Made by a program: the position numbers and the translations under genes
Shown: in pieces, positions 26,419 through 34,018 of the stretch
Layout: every line of letters starts with the position of its first letter
Position numbering within the stretch: the first letter of the stretch is position 1
NCBI RefSeq assembly: GCF_900114845.1
Contig: NZ_FOUK01000001.1
Span: forward strand, 908,479 to 972,478
Origin: Pimelobacter simplex
GTDB taxonomy: Bacteria; Actinomycetota; Actinomycetes; Propionibacteriales; Nocardioidaceae
Direction of reading: 5' to 3'
DNA: 64,000 nt
The notes under the pieces: generated by a model
Databases searched by the model: none
What the model was told of the DNA's origin: nothing
What the model saw: only the letters and a program-made list of their open reading frames with translations

Positions 26419-27933
26419 ATGAGCGTTACTCCGGGTCGCACGCACGTCGACCACCTCATCGTCGGCGCCGGCTTCGCCGGCCTCGCCGCGGCCATCAAGC
26501 TCGACGAGGCCGCCGAGCGCGACTTCGTCGTGATCGAGAAGGACAGCGACGTCGGCGGCACCTGGCACATCAACACCTACCCGGGTGCCGAGTGCGACGT
26601 CCCGAGCCAGCTCTACTCGTACTCCTTCGCGCTCAACCCGGGCTGGTCCAAGGTCTACTCGCCGCAGCAGGAGATCTGGGACTACACCCGCAGGGTCGCC
26701 GAGGAGTCCGGCACCCTCGACCGCTTCGTGTTCGACACGGCCGTCCTCGACGCGCGCTGGGACGACGCCGCGCAGCGCTGGATCGTCCGCACCGAGGGCC
26801 CCGACGGCCCGCGCGAGTACGCCGCCCGCACCGTCATCGCCGGCGCCGGCGGCCTCTCCGAGCCGCGGCTGCCCGAGATCGAGGGCATCGACGGCTTCCA
26901 GGGCGAGATCTTCCACTCCGCCCGCTGGAACCACGACGTCGACCTCGCCGGCAAGCGGATCGCGGTCATCGGCACCGGTGCCTCGGCCGTCCAGCTCGTG
27001 CCCGAGCTGCAGAAGGTCGCCGGGCACGTCGACGTCTACCAGCGCACGCCGAACTGGATCATCCCGCGCAACGAGCGGGAGTTCAGCAGCATCGAGAAGA
27101 CCGTCTTCGCGAAGGTCCCCGGCGCCCAGCGCGCGCTGCGCTCGCTCGTCTACGCCACGCTCGAGGCGCGCGTCCCGGCGTTCGCCCGCTTCCCGGTCCT
27201 GATGAAGGCCGTCGAGGCGCAGGGCAGGAAGAACATCGCGAAGGGCATCTCCGACCCCGAGCTCCGCGCCAAGGTCACCCCGGCCTACCGCGCCGGCTGC
27301 AAGCGGATCCTCATCTCCAACAAGTGGTACCCCGCGCTGGACGCCGACAACGTCGACCTCGTCACCGACCCGATCGCCAAGGTCACCGGCGACGCGATCG
27401 TCACCGCCGACGGCGTGGAGCGGCCGATCGACGTCCTCGTCGTGGCGACCGGCTTCTACGTCACCGAGCCGCCGATCGCCCAGCACATCACCGGGCGCGA
27501 GGGCCGCACGCTGGCCGACGTCTGGGACGGCGGCGGCATGGCGGCGTACAAGGGGACGACGATCCACGGCTTCCCCAACCTGTTCCAGATCGTCGGCCCC
27601 AACACCGCGCTGGGCCACTCGAGCATGATCTTCATCATCGAGTCCCAGGTCCGCTACGTCGTCGAGGCGGCCAAGGCGCTGCGTCGCGAGGGCCTCGCCG
27701 CGGTCGAGCCCACGCAGGCCGCGCAGGACGCGTGGACGGCACAGATCCGGCGCAAGATGAAGCCCACCGTGTGGCAGACCGGCGGCTGCGCGAGCTGGTA
27801 CCTCGACAAGTTCGGCAACAACACCACCCTGTGGCCGGGGCAGACGTTCACCTTCCGGCAGCACCTGAGCAAGTTCGACCTCGACAAGTACGACGTCCAG
27901 GTCTCCCACCAGCGAGAGGCAGTCAACGCGTGA
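26419..27933 (+). CDS. flavin-containing monooxygenase, Baeyer-Villiger type
   Basis: A 504-residue FAD/NADPH enzyme. The first Rossmann motif is IVGAGFAGLAAAIKL near the start, then GGTWHINTYPGAECDVPS, the fingerprint region (FxGxxxHxxxW form, here FQGEIFHSARWNHD at about 157-170), the second Rossmann motif VIGTGASAVQLVPEL, and a DVLVVATGF segment. It should insert oxygen into ketones or oxidise heteroatoms; the substrate is unknown. ATG 26419 is chosen over an ATG at 26389 that lies inside the operator. The SDR gene follows with a 4-nt overlap. Confidence 0.9.
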   Translation: MSVTPGRTHVDHLIVGAGFAGLAAAIKLDEAAERDFVVIEKDSDVGGTWHINTYPGAECDVPSQLYSYSFALNPGWSKVYSPQQEIWDYTRRVAEESGTLDRFVFDTAVLDARWDDAAQRWIVRTEGPDGPREYAARTVIAGAGGLSEPRLPEIEGIDGFQGEIFHSARWNHDVDLAGKRIAVIGTGASAVQLVPELQKVAGHVDVYQRTPNWIIPRNEREFSSIEKTVFAKVPGAQRALRSLVYATLEARVPAFARFPVLMKAVEAQGRKNIAKGISDPELRAKVTPAYRAGCKRILISNKWYPALDADNVDLVTDPIAKVTGDAIVTADGVERPIDVLVVATGFYVTEPPIAQHITGREGRTLADVWDGGGMAAYKGTTIHGFPNLFQIVGPNTALGHSSMIFIIESQVRYVVEAAKALRREGLAAVEPTQAAQDAWTAQIRRKMKPTVWQTGGCASWYLDKFGNNTTLWPGQTFTFRQHLSKFDLDKYDVQVSHQREAVNA

Positions 27934-28766
27934 AGTACCTCAGCAACAAGGTCGTCGTCATCACCGGCGCAGGCTCCGGCATCGGCCGGGCCCTCGCGGT
28001 GAACCTCGCCGGCAAGGGCGCCCGCCTGGCGCTCTCCGACGTCGACGACGCCGGGCTCAACGAGACGGCCGCGCTGGCCAAGGACGCCGGTTCCCCCGAC
28101 GTCCACACCGCCCACCTCGACGTCGCCGACCGCGCCGCGTTCACGGCGTACGCCGCCGAGGTGGCCGGGCACTTCGGCCAGGTCAACGTGATCGTCAACA
28201 ACGCCGGCGTCGCGCTGGCCGGTGACGTGGTCGACCTCGACTACGACGACATGGAGTGGATCGTCGGCATCAACTTCTGGGGTGTCGTGCACGGCACCAA
28301 GGAGTTCCTGCCCCACCTCATCGCGTCCGGCGACGGCCACGTCGTCAACCTGTCGTCGCTCTTCGGCCTGCTCGCGATGCCGGGCCAGAGCGCCTACAAC
28401 GCGACGAAGTTCGCGGTCCGCGGGTTCACCGAGGCGCTGCGCGAGGAGATGCTCATCGCCGGGCACAAGGTCGGCGTCACGTCGGTCCACCCGGGCGGCA
28501 TCAAGACCGCGATCGCCCGCAACGCCCGGGTCTCCGACAAGGAGGACAAGGCCGCGACGGCGAAGCTGTTCGACGAGAAGCTCGCCAAGATGACGCCCGA
28601 GCGCGCGGCCGAGATCATCGTCAAGGGCATCCTCAAGAACCAGGCCCGGGTGCTCGTCGGCCTCGACGCGCACGCGCTCCACCAGTTCCAGAAGTTCACC
28701 GGCTCACGCTACGAGGACGTCGTGGCGCTCGTCTCCAAGCGGGTGCTCCCGGCCAAGGCGGTCTGA
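27930..28766 (+). CDS. short-chain dehydrogenase/reductase
   Basis: A 278-residue classical SDR with the cofactor motif TGAGSGIG (about 13-20), NNAGV, the catalytic serine in NLSSLFG and the YNATK tyrosine-lysine pair. An acidic residue after the second strand (SDVDD) suggests NAD preference. It probably converts an alcohol to the ketone used by the monooxygenase encoded just before it, or acts on the resulting lactone-derived product. Coupling by a GTGA overlap supports a joint pathway. An unusual lysine/aspartate-rich insert lies near residue 200. Confidence 0.9.
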   Translation: MKYLSNKVVVITGAGSGIGRALAVNLAGKGARLALSDVDDAGLNETAALAKDAGSPDVHTAHLDVADRAAFTAYAAEVAGHFGQVNVIVNNAGVALAGDVVDLDYDDMEWIVGINFWGVVHGTKEFLPHLIASGDGHVVNLSSLFGLLAMPGQSAYNATKFAVRGFTEALREEMLIAGHKVGVTSVHPGGIKTAIARNARVSDKEDKAATAKLFDEKLAKMTPERAAEIIVKGILKNQARVLVGLDAHALHQFQKFTGSRYEDVVALVSKRVLPAKAV

Positions 28767-28812
28767 GCCCGTCGCTCCACCCGCGCCCGTCCCTGCATGG
28801 GACGATGCGCGG

Positions 28813-29919
28813 GTGGAGGTGTCGAACGACGGGGTCCTGGACCGGATGTGGACCCGCAGCCGGCTGTCGGTGAGCGGGCGGATCGATCGCTGGCGCAGCA
28901 AGCTGTGGGTCGTCGCGCAGTGCTCGATCGCGGCCGGCGTCGCCTGGTTCATCGCCTCGGACCTGCTCGGCCACCACCTGCCGTTCTTCGCGCCGATCGC
29001 CGCCGTTCTCTGCCTCGGGACGTCGTACGGGCAGCGGCTGCGGCGCGTCATCGAGGTCACCCTCGGGGTCGCGATCGGCGTCTTCATGGCCGACGTGCTG
29101 GTCTCGGGGATCGGCTCGGGTGCCTGGCAGCTCGGGCTCATCGTGTTCCTGTCGATGTCGCTGGCACTGCTGCTCGACGCCGGGATCATGTTCGTCTCGC
29201 AGGCCGCGGTGCAGTCGATCGTCGTCACCGTGCTGCTGCCGGGCGCCGGCGGTGCCTTCCTGCGCTGGACCGACGCCGTGATCGGCGGCGGCGTCGCGCT
29301 CGTCGCGGCGATGGTCGTCCCGGCCGCACCGCTGCGCCGGCCGCGCGAGCAGGCCGCCACGGTCGCCCGCAAGATCGCCCAGCTGCTGCGGGCGGCGTCC
29401 GACGTCATGATCGACGGCGAGGTCACCCCGGCGCTCGAGCTGCTCGCCGACGCCCGCGGCACCGACCGGCTCATCCGCGAGCTCCAGGCGGCCGCCGAGG
29501 AGGGGATGTCGGTGGTCAACTCCTCGCCCTTCCGGCTCCGGCACCGCGAGCCCCTGCGCCGCATGGTCGAGCTCGTCGACCCCCTCGACCGGGCGCTGCG
29601 CAGCACGCGCGTGCTCGTCCGGCAGACCTCGATCACCGCCTACCGGCGGCTGCCCGTGCCGCCGTCGTACGCCGGACTGGCGGCGGACCTCGCCGCCGCC
29701 GCGGACGCCATCGCCGACGAGCTGCGGGCCAACCGGATCGCCACCGCCGCCCGCGACGACGTGCTCGCCGTCGGTGCCGCCACCGGGCAGGTCGAGCGCA
29801 GCGGCGTCCTGGCGGTCGAGGCGATCCTGTCCCAGCTCCGCGCCATCGTCGCCGACCTGCTCATGGTCACCGGGATGGGCCAGCTCGAGTCGACCGACGC
29901 GCTGCCGCCGCCGCGCTGA
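28813..29919 (+). CDS. FUSC-family membrane protein (aromatic acid exporter-like)
   Basis: A 368-residue protein with five to six membrane helices in the first 180 residues. The FUSC/ArAE pattern includes FFAPIAAVLCLGTSYGQRLRRVIEVTLGV. A long C-terminal cytoplasmic helical domain (about 185-355) follows. Relatives are putative exporters of organic acids; direct evidence for this one is lacking. The GTG start lies 46 nt after the SDR gene, so it may read through from that operon or have its own promoter. Confidence 0.75.
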   Translation: MEVSNDGVLDRMWTRSRLSVSGRIDRWRSKLWVVAQCSIAAGVAWFIASDLLGHHLPFFAPIAAVLCLGTSYGQRLRRVIEVTLGVAIGVFMADVLVSGIGSGAWQLGLIVFLSMSLALLLDAGIMFVSQAAVQSIVVTVLLPGAGGAFLRWTDAVIGGGVALVAAMVVPAAPLRRPREQAATVARKIAQLLRAASDVMIDGEVTPALELLADARGTDRLIRELQAAAEEGMSVVNSSPFRLRHREPLRRMVELVDPLDRALRSTRVLVRQTSITAYRRLPVPPSYAGLAADLAAAADAIADELRANRIATAARDDVLAVGAATGQVERSGVLAVEAILSQLRAIVADLLMVTGMGQLESTDALPPPR

Positions 29920-29943
29920 CGCGGTTCCGCGGCCACGGCGTGC

Positions 29944-29956
29944 CAGAATCCGGCGC
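29944..29956 (+). promoter_or_regulatory. -10 box of the SRPBCC gene
   Basis: CAGAAT (29944-29949) ends 7 nt before the GTG at 29957, matching the leaderless spacing of other genes in this window. Confidence 0.4.
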
Positions 29957-30400
29957 GTGACCAACGTGGTGGAGCAGAGTGTCGAGATCCAGGCCCCGGT
30001 CAGCCGGGTGTTCGCCTACGTCGACGACTTCAGCACCACCAAGGACTGGATGTACGGCCTCAGCAAGATCGAGCCGGTCACCGACCAGCTCCACGGCGTC
30101 GGCGCCCAGTACGACGGCGTGATGAAGGTCGGCGTCCCCCTCAAGGCCCGCATCGAGTGCACCGCCTGGGAGCGGGACCGCCTGGTCGAGCTGACGTCGG
30201 TCAAGGGGATCGAGACCACCCAGCGCTGGACGTTCACCGCCCTCGACGACGACCGCACGCGCGTCGACGCGTGGATCTCGTACACGCTGCCCGGCGGCCC
30301 GGCCGGCAAGGCGATCGCCGGGGCGGTCAAGCCGGTGGTGGGGATCGCGGTCAAGCACTCCAGCGAGGCCCTCGTGCGCAACGTCGAGGGCCTCGGCTGA
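29957..30400 (+). CDS. SRPBCC (START-like) family protein
   Basis: A 147-residue helix-grip protein. It begins with VEQSVEIQAPVSRVFAYVDD, the classic polyketide cyclase/SRPBCC opening, continues with a beta-sheet segment WTFTALDDDRTRVDAWISY, and ends in a long helix. Such proteins bind hydrophobic ligands. No ligand or reaction can be named. It ends 12 nt from the convergent oxidoreductase gene. Confidence 0.8.
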   Translation: MTNVVEQSVEIQAPVSRVFAYVDDFSTTKDWMYGLSKIEPVTDQLHGVGAQYDGVMKVGVPLKARIECTAWERDRLVELTSVKGIETTQRWTFTALDDDRTRVDAWISYTLPGGPAGKAIAGAVKPVVGIAVKHSSEALVRNVEGLG

Positions 30401-30412
30401 CGCGTCCGTGGG

Positions 30413-31663
30413 TCAGGCCGGGCGGGCCGCCAGCCAGGTGCGGTAGCGGCGCAGGGCCCGGCGGCGCAGGGGGATCTCGCGCAGGTAGGCGACGACGGGG
30501 GAGATCCCGGGCCGGGTACGGCGGCCGCGTCCGAGCCGGCGCAGCTGGAACCGGACGCGCGCCATGCCGGCGGTCGAGGCGACGGCCTTGTCCTTGATCC
30601 GGACCGGCGCGAGGAGGACCTGCGCGCCGGCGCCGGCCTCGGTGCGCCACCGCGCGGGGAGGTCGGGGTCGACGGCGAGGGCGGTGCCCATGCCGACCAG
30701 GTCGATGCCGCCGGCCAGCACCTCCTCGGCGACGGGACGCCGGACGATGCCCCCGGTGAGCATCAGCGGCAGCGGGCTGGCGGCGGCGAGCTCCTCGGCG
30801 AGGGTGAGGAAGTAGGCCTCGCGGGCCCGGGTGCGCTCGTCGGCGGCGTTGCCGGTCATGGCCGGGCTCTCGTAGCTGCCGCCGGACAGCTCGACCAGGT
30901 CGACGCCGAGCGGGGCGAGCAGGTCGATGACCGCCCGGGCGTCGTCCGCGTCGAAGCCGCCGCGCTGGAAGTCGGCGGAGTTGAGCTTGACCGCGACCGC
31001 GAACCCGGGGCTCACCGCGGCCCTGGTGGCGCGGACGACGTCGAGCAGCAGGCGGGCCCGGTTCTCGAGCGAGCCGCCCCAGTCGTCGGTGCGCCGGTTG
31101 GCCAGCGGCGAGAGGAACTGGGAGAGCAGGTAGCCGTGCGCCGCGTGGACCTCGACGCCGTCGAAGCCGGCCTCCTCGGCACGGCGCGCGGTGGTGGCGA
31201 ACCGGGCCACGGTGGCGTCGATCTGCTCCGGCGTCATCGCGACCGGGTCGGCCAGCCGCTTGCTGTTGCGCCCGATGTCGACCCGGACCGGGGACGGCGC
31301 CCAGGCGACGCCGGGCATGTTCGCCTGCACCTGGCGACCGGGGTGGTTGACCTGCATCCAGACCTGGGCGCCGCCGCGGTGGGCCGCCTCCGCCCAGCGC
31401 CGGAAGGGCTCCAGCGGGGCGTGCTCGTCGAGGACGACGCCCGCCGGACCGGTCAGCGCCGCCGCGTGGACCATGACGTTCCCGGTCACGAGAAGGCCGG
31501 CACCGCCCCGGCTCCACCGCTCGTACAGGCGGGCGAGCCGGGCGCCGGGGAGCTGTCCCGGGGCGGCCATGTTCTCCTCCATGGCCGCCTTGGCGAGGCG
31601 GTTGGGCAGCACCGCGCCGTTGGGCAGGGTGAGCGGTGCGAACAAGGGGGACGGGGACGACAT
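30413..31663 (-). CDS. old yellow enzyme-type NADH:flavin oxidoreductase
   Basis: A 416-residue FMN TIM-barrel protein. PLTLPNGAVLPNRLAKAAMEE is the typical opening, VEVHAAHGYLLSQFLSP and RTDDWGGSLENR are the active-site blocks, and SGGSYESPA and MLTGGIVRRP contact FMN phosphate. It lacks the C-terminal iron-sulfur and flavodoxin domains of 2,4-dienoyl-CoA reductases. It probably reduces an activated C=C bond. ATG 31663 has GGAGG 5 nt upstream; an upstream in-frame GTG falls inside the operator and is rejected. It is divergent from a TetR gene. Confidence 0.88.
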   Translation of the reverse strand: MSSPSPLFAPLTLPNGAVLPNRLAKAAMEENMAAPGQLPGARLARLYERWSRGGAGLLVTGNVMVHAAALTGPAGVVLDEHAPLEPFRRWAEAAHRGGAQVWMQVNHPGRQVQANMPGVAWAPSPVRVDIGRNSKRLADPVAMTPEQIDATVARFATTARRAEEAGFDGVEVHAAHGYLLSQFLSPLANRRTDDWGGSLENRARLLLDVVRATRAAVSPGFAVAVKLNSADFQRGGFDADDARAVIDLLAPLGVDLVELSGGSYESPAMTGNAADERTRAREAYFLTLAEELAAASPLPLMLTGGIVRRPVAEEVLAGGIDLVGMGTALAVDPDLPARWRTEAGAGAQVLLAPVRIKDKAVASTAGMARVRFQLRRLGRGRRTRPGISPVVAYLREIPLRRRALRRYRTWLAARPA

Positions 31664-31683
31664 CGCGACCTCCGGGTGCGGTA

Positions 31684-31734
31684 TGTTTACAGTGCTCACC
31701 GAGCGTAGGAGGCGAAAGTAAGCAGTGTCAACAT
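31684..31734. promoter_or_regulatory. TetR operator A between the OYE and TetR genes
   Basis: TGTTTACAGTGCTCAC (31684-31699) matches TGTTGACAGTGCTCAC upstream of the decarboxylase-like gene at 15 of 16 bases. An inverted partial copy, GCAGTGTCAACA, overlaps the TetR start codon (31722-31733). Read on the minus strand, the first site covers the likely -10 of the OYE gene. Confidence 0.65.
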
Positions 31735-32300
31735 CGGAGAAGAGTGGCTACCACCACGGCGACCTGCGGGCCGCCCTGCTGACGACCGCGATGCAGATGC
31801 TCGAGGCCGGCGAGTCGTTCTCGCTGCGGGCGGTCGCCCGCGGCGCCGGCGTCTCGGCGACCGCGCCCTACCGGCACTTCGCCGACCGCGACGCGCTCGA
31901 GTCGGCGCTCGCCGGCGAGGGCTTCCGCGACCTGCGGGCCGACCTGGTGGGCGACGGCGAGCTGCCTGCCTCGCTCGACGACCTCGCCGAGTTCGGCGTC
32001 GCCTACGTCTCCTTCGCGCTGCGCCGCCCGGCGCTGTTCCGGCTCATGTTCGGCACGCCGTGCGACGACGAGAACGACGAGCGGGTGCGCGCGGCCGCCG
32101 CGCTCAACGAACTGCTCGCCCAGGCGCTTGCCCAGGTGGCGCCCGGCGCGGACGCCGGCGCACTGGCCGACGCCGGGTGGGGCCTGGCGCACGGGCTCGC
32201 CTGCCTCTACCTCGACGGCAAGCTCGTGGCCGGCTCGTCCGGCGAGGTCGAGGCCCGGGTGCGGGCGGCGTTCGCCGCGGTTACGGCGAACGTGGGCTGA
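31725..32300 (+). CDS. TetR-family regulator with WHG/TetR_C-type ligand domain
   Basis: A 191-residue regulator. GYHHGDLRAALLTTAMQML and FSLRAVARGAGVSATAPYRHFADRDALESAL form the DNA-binding domain. FALRRPALFRLMFGTP is the hallmark of the C-terminal domain found in one TetR subgroup. It lies between two copies of the AGTGCTCAC operator and is expected to repress the OYE gene, itself and the downstream pair. GTG 31725 has AGGAGG 12 nt upstream, a rather long gap. Confidence 0.9.
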   Translation: MSTSEKSGYHHGDLRAALLTTAMQMLEAGESFSLRAVARGAGVSATAPYRHFADRDALESALAGEGFRDLRADLVGDGELPASLDDLAEFGVAYVSFALRRPALFRLMFGTPCDDENDERVRAAAALNELLAQALAQVAPGADAGALADAGWGLAHGLACLYLDGKLVAGSSGEVEARVRAAFAAVTANVG

Positions 32301-32318
32301 CGGTCCTCCGCGACGGGG

Positions 32319-32368
32319 TGTTGACAGTGCTCACATCGGCGGTCATCCTGATGTGAGCACTGCACACA
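32319..32368 (+). promoter_or_regulatory. promoter with TetR operator B for the decarboxylase-like operon
   Basis: A consensus -35 TTGACA (32321-32326) and CATCCT (32344-32349) are 17 nt apart. Perfect 12-bp inverted arms AGTGCTCACATC (32326-32337) and GATGTGAGCACT (32350-32361) flank the spacer and -10, extending to 16-nt similar arms. The core is shared with operator A, so one TetR protein probably controls both. Confidence 0.8.
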
Positions 32369-32385
32369 TCCCGCAGGAGGAATCC

Positions 32386-33309
32386 ATGGCAGCCCCGTCC
32401 CCAGCCCCGGCCACGGTCGACGTCGACCTCGGCGGCCGCACGGTCGCCGTCCCCGCAGGCGGTCTCTACGACCGCTACCGGATGGCCACCGACCTCGACG
32501 AGGTCGCCCGCGACCCGCGGGTCAGCAGCGTCGACTTCTTCCGCGGCCTGCCCAAGAGCCGGGTCGAGAGCCCGATCGGCCCGACGCTCACCCCGAACTT
32601 CTACTACCGGATCAGCACGGCCCGGGTCACGATGCTCGCGCCCGCGCGGACGCTGCGGAGCCGGCTGCCCGCCGAGCTCGCGCCGCTGGAGGTCGCGCCC
32701 GGGGTGGGCCTGGTCTCCCTCATGCTGTTCCGCTACGACGTGTGCGACATCGACTTCTACACCGAGGCCGGTCTCGGCATCGCGGTGCGCCCGGCGCGGC
32801 ACGGCCGGCTCGGCCTGGTCGACCTGGTCGCCGGCCTGAAGAACGACCACCTGCACACGTACGTGCTCTCGCTGCCGGTCAGCAGCGAGATCGCCCAGGT
32901 GCGCGGGCACGACGGCTACGGCTTCCCCAAGTGGGTCACCGGGCTCGACGTCGGCATCGACGACCGGCGGACGACGGCCCGGGTGGCCAACGACGACGGG
33001 GGCACCGACGTCGCGCTCGCGGCTGCCACCCCGCGCCAGCGCACCCGGCGCAGCGGCGAGCACGTCGCGACGCTGACGTCGTACACGACGATCGCGGGCG
33101 ACTGGCACGCGACGCAGAGCCAGGTCAACGTGCTCGCGACCGGCAGCCGCAGCCTGCCCCGGGGGATCGACCTGCGGCTGGGCGCGGGCCGGGTCTCCGA
33201 CGACCTGCGCTCGCTCAGCCCGACCCGGGCCGTCCGGCTCGACGTGATGACGGAGGGCCAGCTCGCCCTCCACCTGCCCGTCCCCACCTCGATGAAGGAG
33301 ATCCGATGA
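32386..33309 (+). CDS. acetoacetate decarboxylase-like (ADC superfamily) protein
   Basis: A 307-residue protein with the ADC fold pattern: LPAELAPLEVAPGVGLVSLMLF, then a RYDVCDI strand, and GHDGYGFPKWVTGLDV. The lysine of GFPK aligns with the Schiff-base lysine of acetoacetate decarboxylase. Members of this superfamily also include hydratases and aldolases, so the reaction is open. A strong AGGAGGA site precedes ATG 32386. The DJ-1-like gene follows with an ATGA overlap. Expression is probably TetR-controlled. Confidence 0.72.
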   Translation: MAAPSPAPATVDVDLGGRTVAVPAGGLYDRYRMATDLDEVARDPRVSSVDFFRGLPKSRVESPIGPTLTPNFYYRISTARVTMLAPARTLRSRLPAELAPLEVAPGVGLVSLMLFRYDVCDIDFYTEAGLGIAVRPARHGRLGLVDLVAGLKNDHLHTYVLSLPVSSEIAQVRGHDGYGFPKWVTGLDVGIDDRRTTARVANDDGGTDVALAAATPRQRTRRSGEHVATLTSYTTIAGDWHATQSQVNVLATGSRSLPRGIDLRLGAGRVSDDLRSLSPTRAVRLDVMTEGQLALHLPVPTSMKEIR

Positions 33310-34016
33310 CCTCCGTGCTCATGGTCGTGTCCGCCGCGGACCACTGGACCCTCTCCGACGGCACGAAGCACCCGACCGGCTTCTGGGCCGAGGAGCTGGT
33401 CGTGCCCTACGGCATCTTCGAGGACGCCGGCTGGCAGATCACCGTCGCGACGCCCGGAGGTGTCGCTCCGACGGTCGACCGGCTCAGCCTCGGCATCGCC
33501 GGCGGCCTGCCGGGCAAGCGTCGCCGGCTCGAGGAGCGGCTCGCTGCGCTGGCGCCGGTGCTCGCCCACCCGGCCGTGCTCGCCGAGGTCGACCCGGACG
33601 CCTACGACCTGGTGTTCTACCCCGGGGGTCACGGCCCGATGGAGGACCTCGCGGTCGACCCCGTCTCCGGCGACCTGCTCACCCGCCGCCTCGACAGCGG
33701 GCGACCGCTCGCGCTGCTGTGCCACGCGCCGGCCGCGATCCTCGCCGCGCACCGGGCCGACGGGTCGTCGTCGTTCGCGGGCTACCGGATGACCGGGCTG
33801 TCGAACCGCGAGGAGCTGCTCAACAGGTTCGCCCGCAAGGCGCCCTGGCTGCTGGAGGACCGGATGAAGGAGGCCGGTGTCGTCTACACGAAGGGCCGGC
33901 TGCCGCTGCGCCCGCACACGGTGGTCGACCGGAACCTCTACACCGGGCAGAACCCGCAGTCGTCGCACGCCCTGGCCGAGCGGCTCGTGGCCGACCTGGC
34001 CGGCCAGGGCGGCTGA
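33306..34016 (+). CDS. DJ-1/PfpI-family protein (Hsp31-like)
   Basis: A 236-residue protein of the class I glutamine amidotransferase-like fold: HPTGFWAEELVVPY, the DLVFYPGGHGPMEDL acid/oxyanion region, and the nucleophile elbow LLCHAPAAIL with the reactive cysteine. HPTGFWAEE is typical of the Hsp31/glyoxalase III-like branch, which handles reactive carbonyls. It is coupled to the ADC-like gene, so a carbonyl by-product or intermediate of that enzyme may be its target (inference). It ends 2 nt from the convergent hglS stop. Confidence 0.85.
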   Translation: MTSVLMVVSAADHWTLSDGTKHPTGFWAEELVVPYGIFEDAGWQITVATPGGVAPTVDRLSLGIAGGLPGKRRRLEERLAALAPVLAHPAVLAEVDPDAYDLVFYPGGHGPMEDLAVDPVSGDLLTRRLDSGRPLALLCHAPAAILAAHRADGSSSFAGYRMTGLSNREELLNRFARKAPWLLEDRMKEAGVVYTKGRLPLRPHTVVDRNLYTGQNPQSSHALAERLVADLAGQGG

Positions 34017-34018
34017 CG

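Noticed and set aside
31664..31699. OYE start at GTG 31699
   Set aside because: It lies in operator A; ATG 31663 has a good GGAGG site and matches the family N-terminus.
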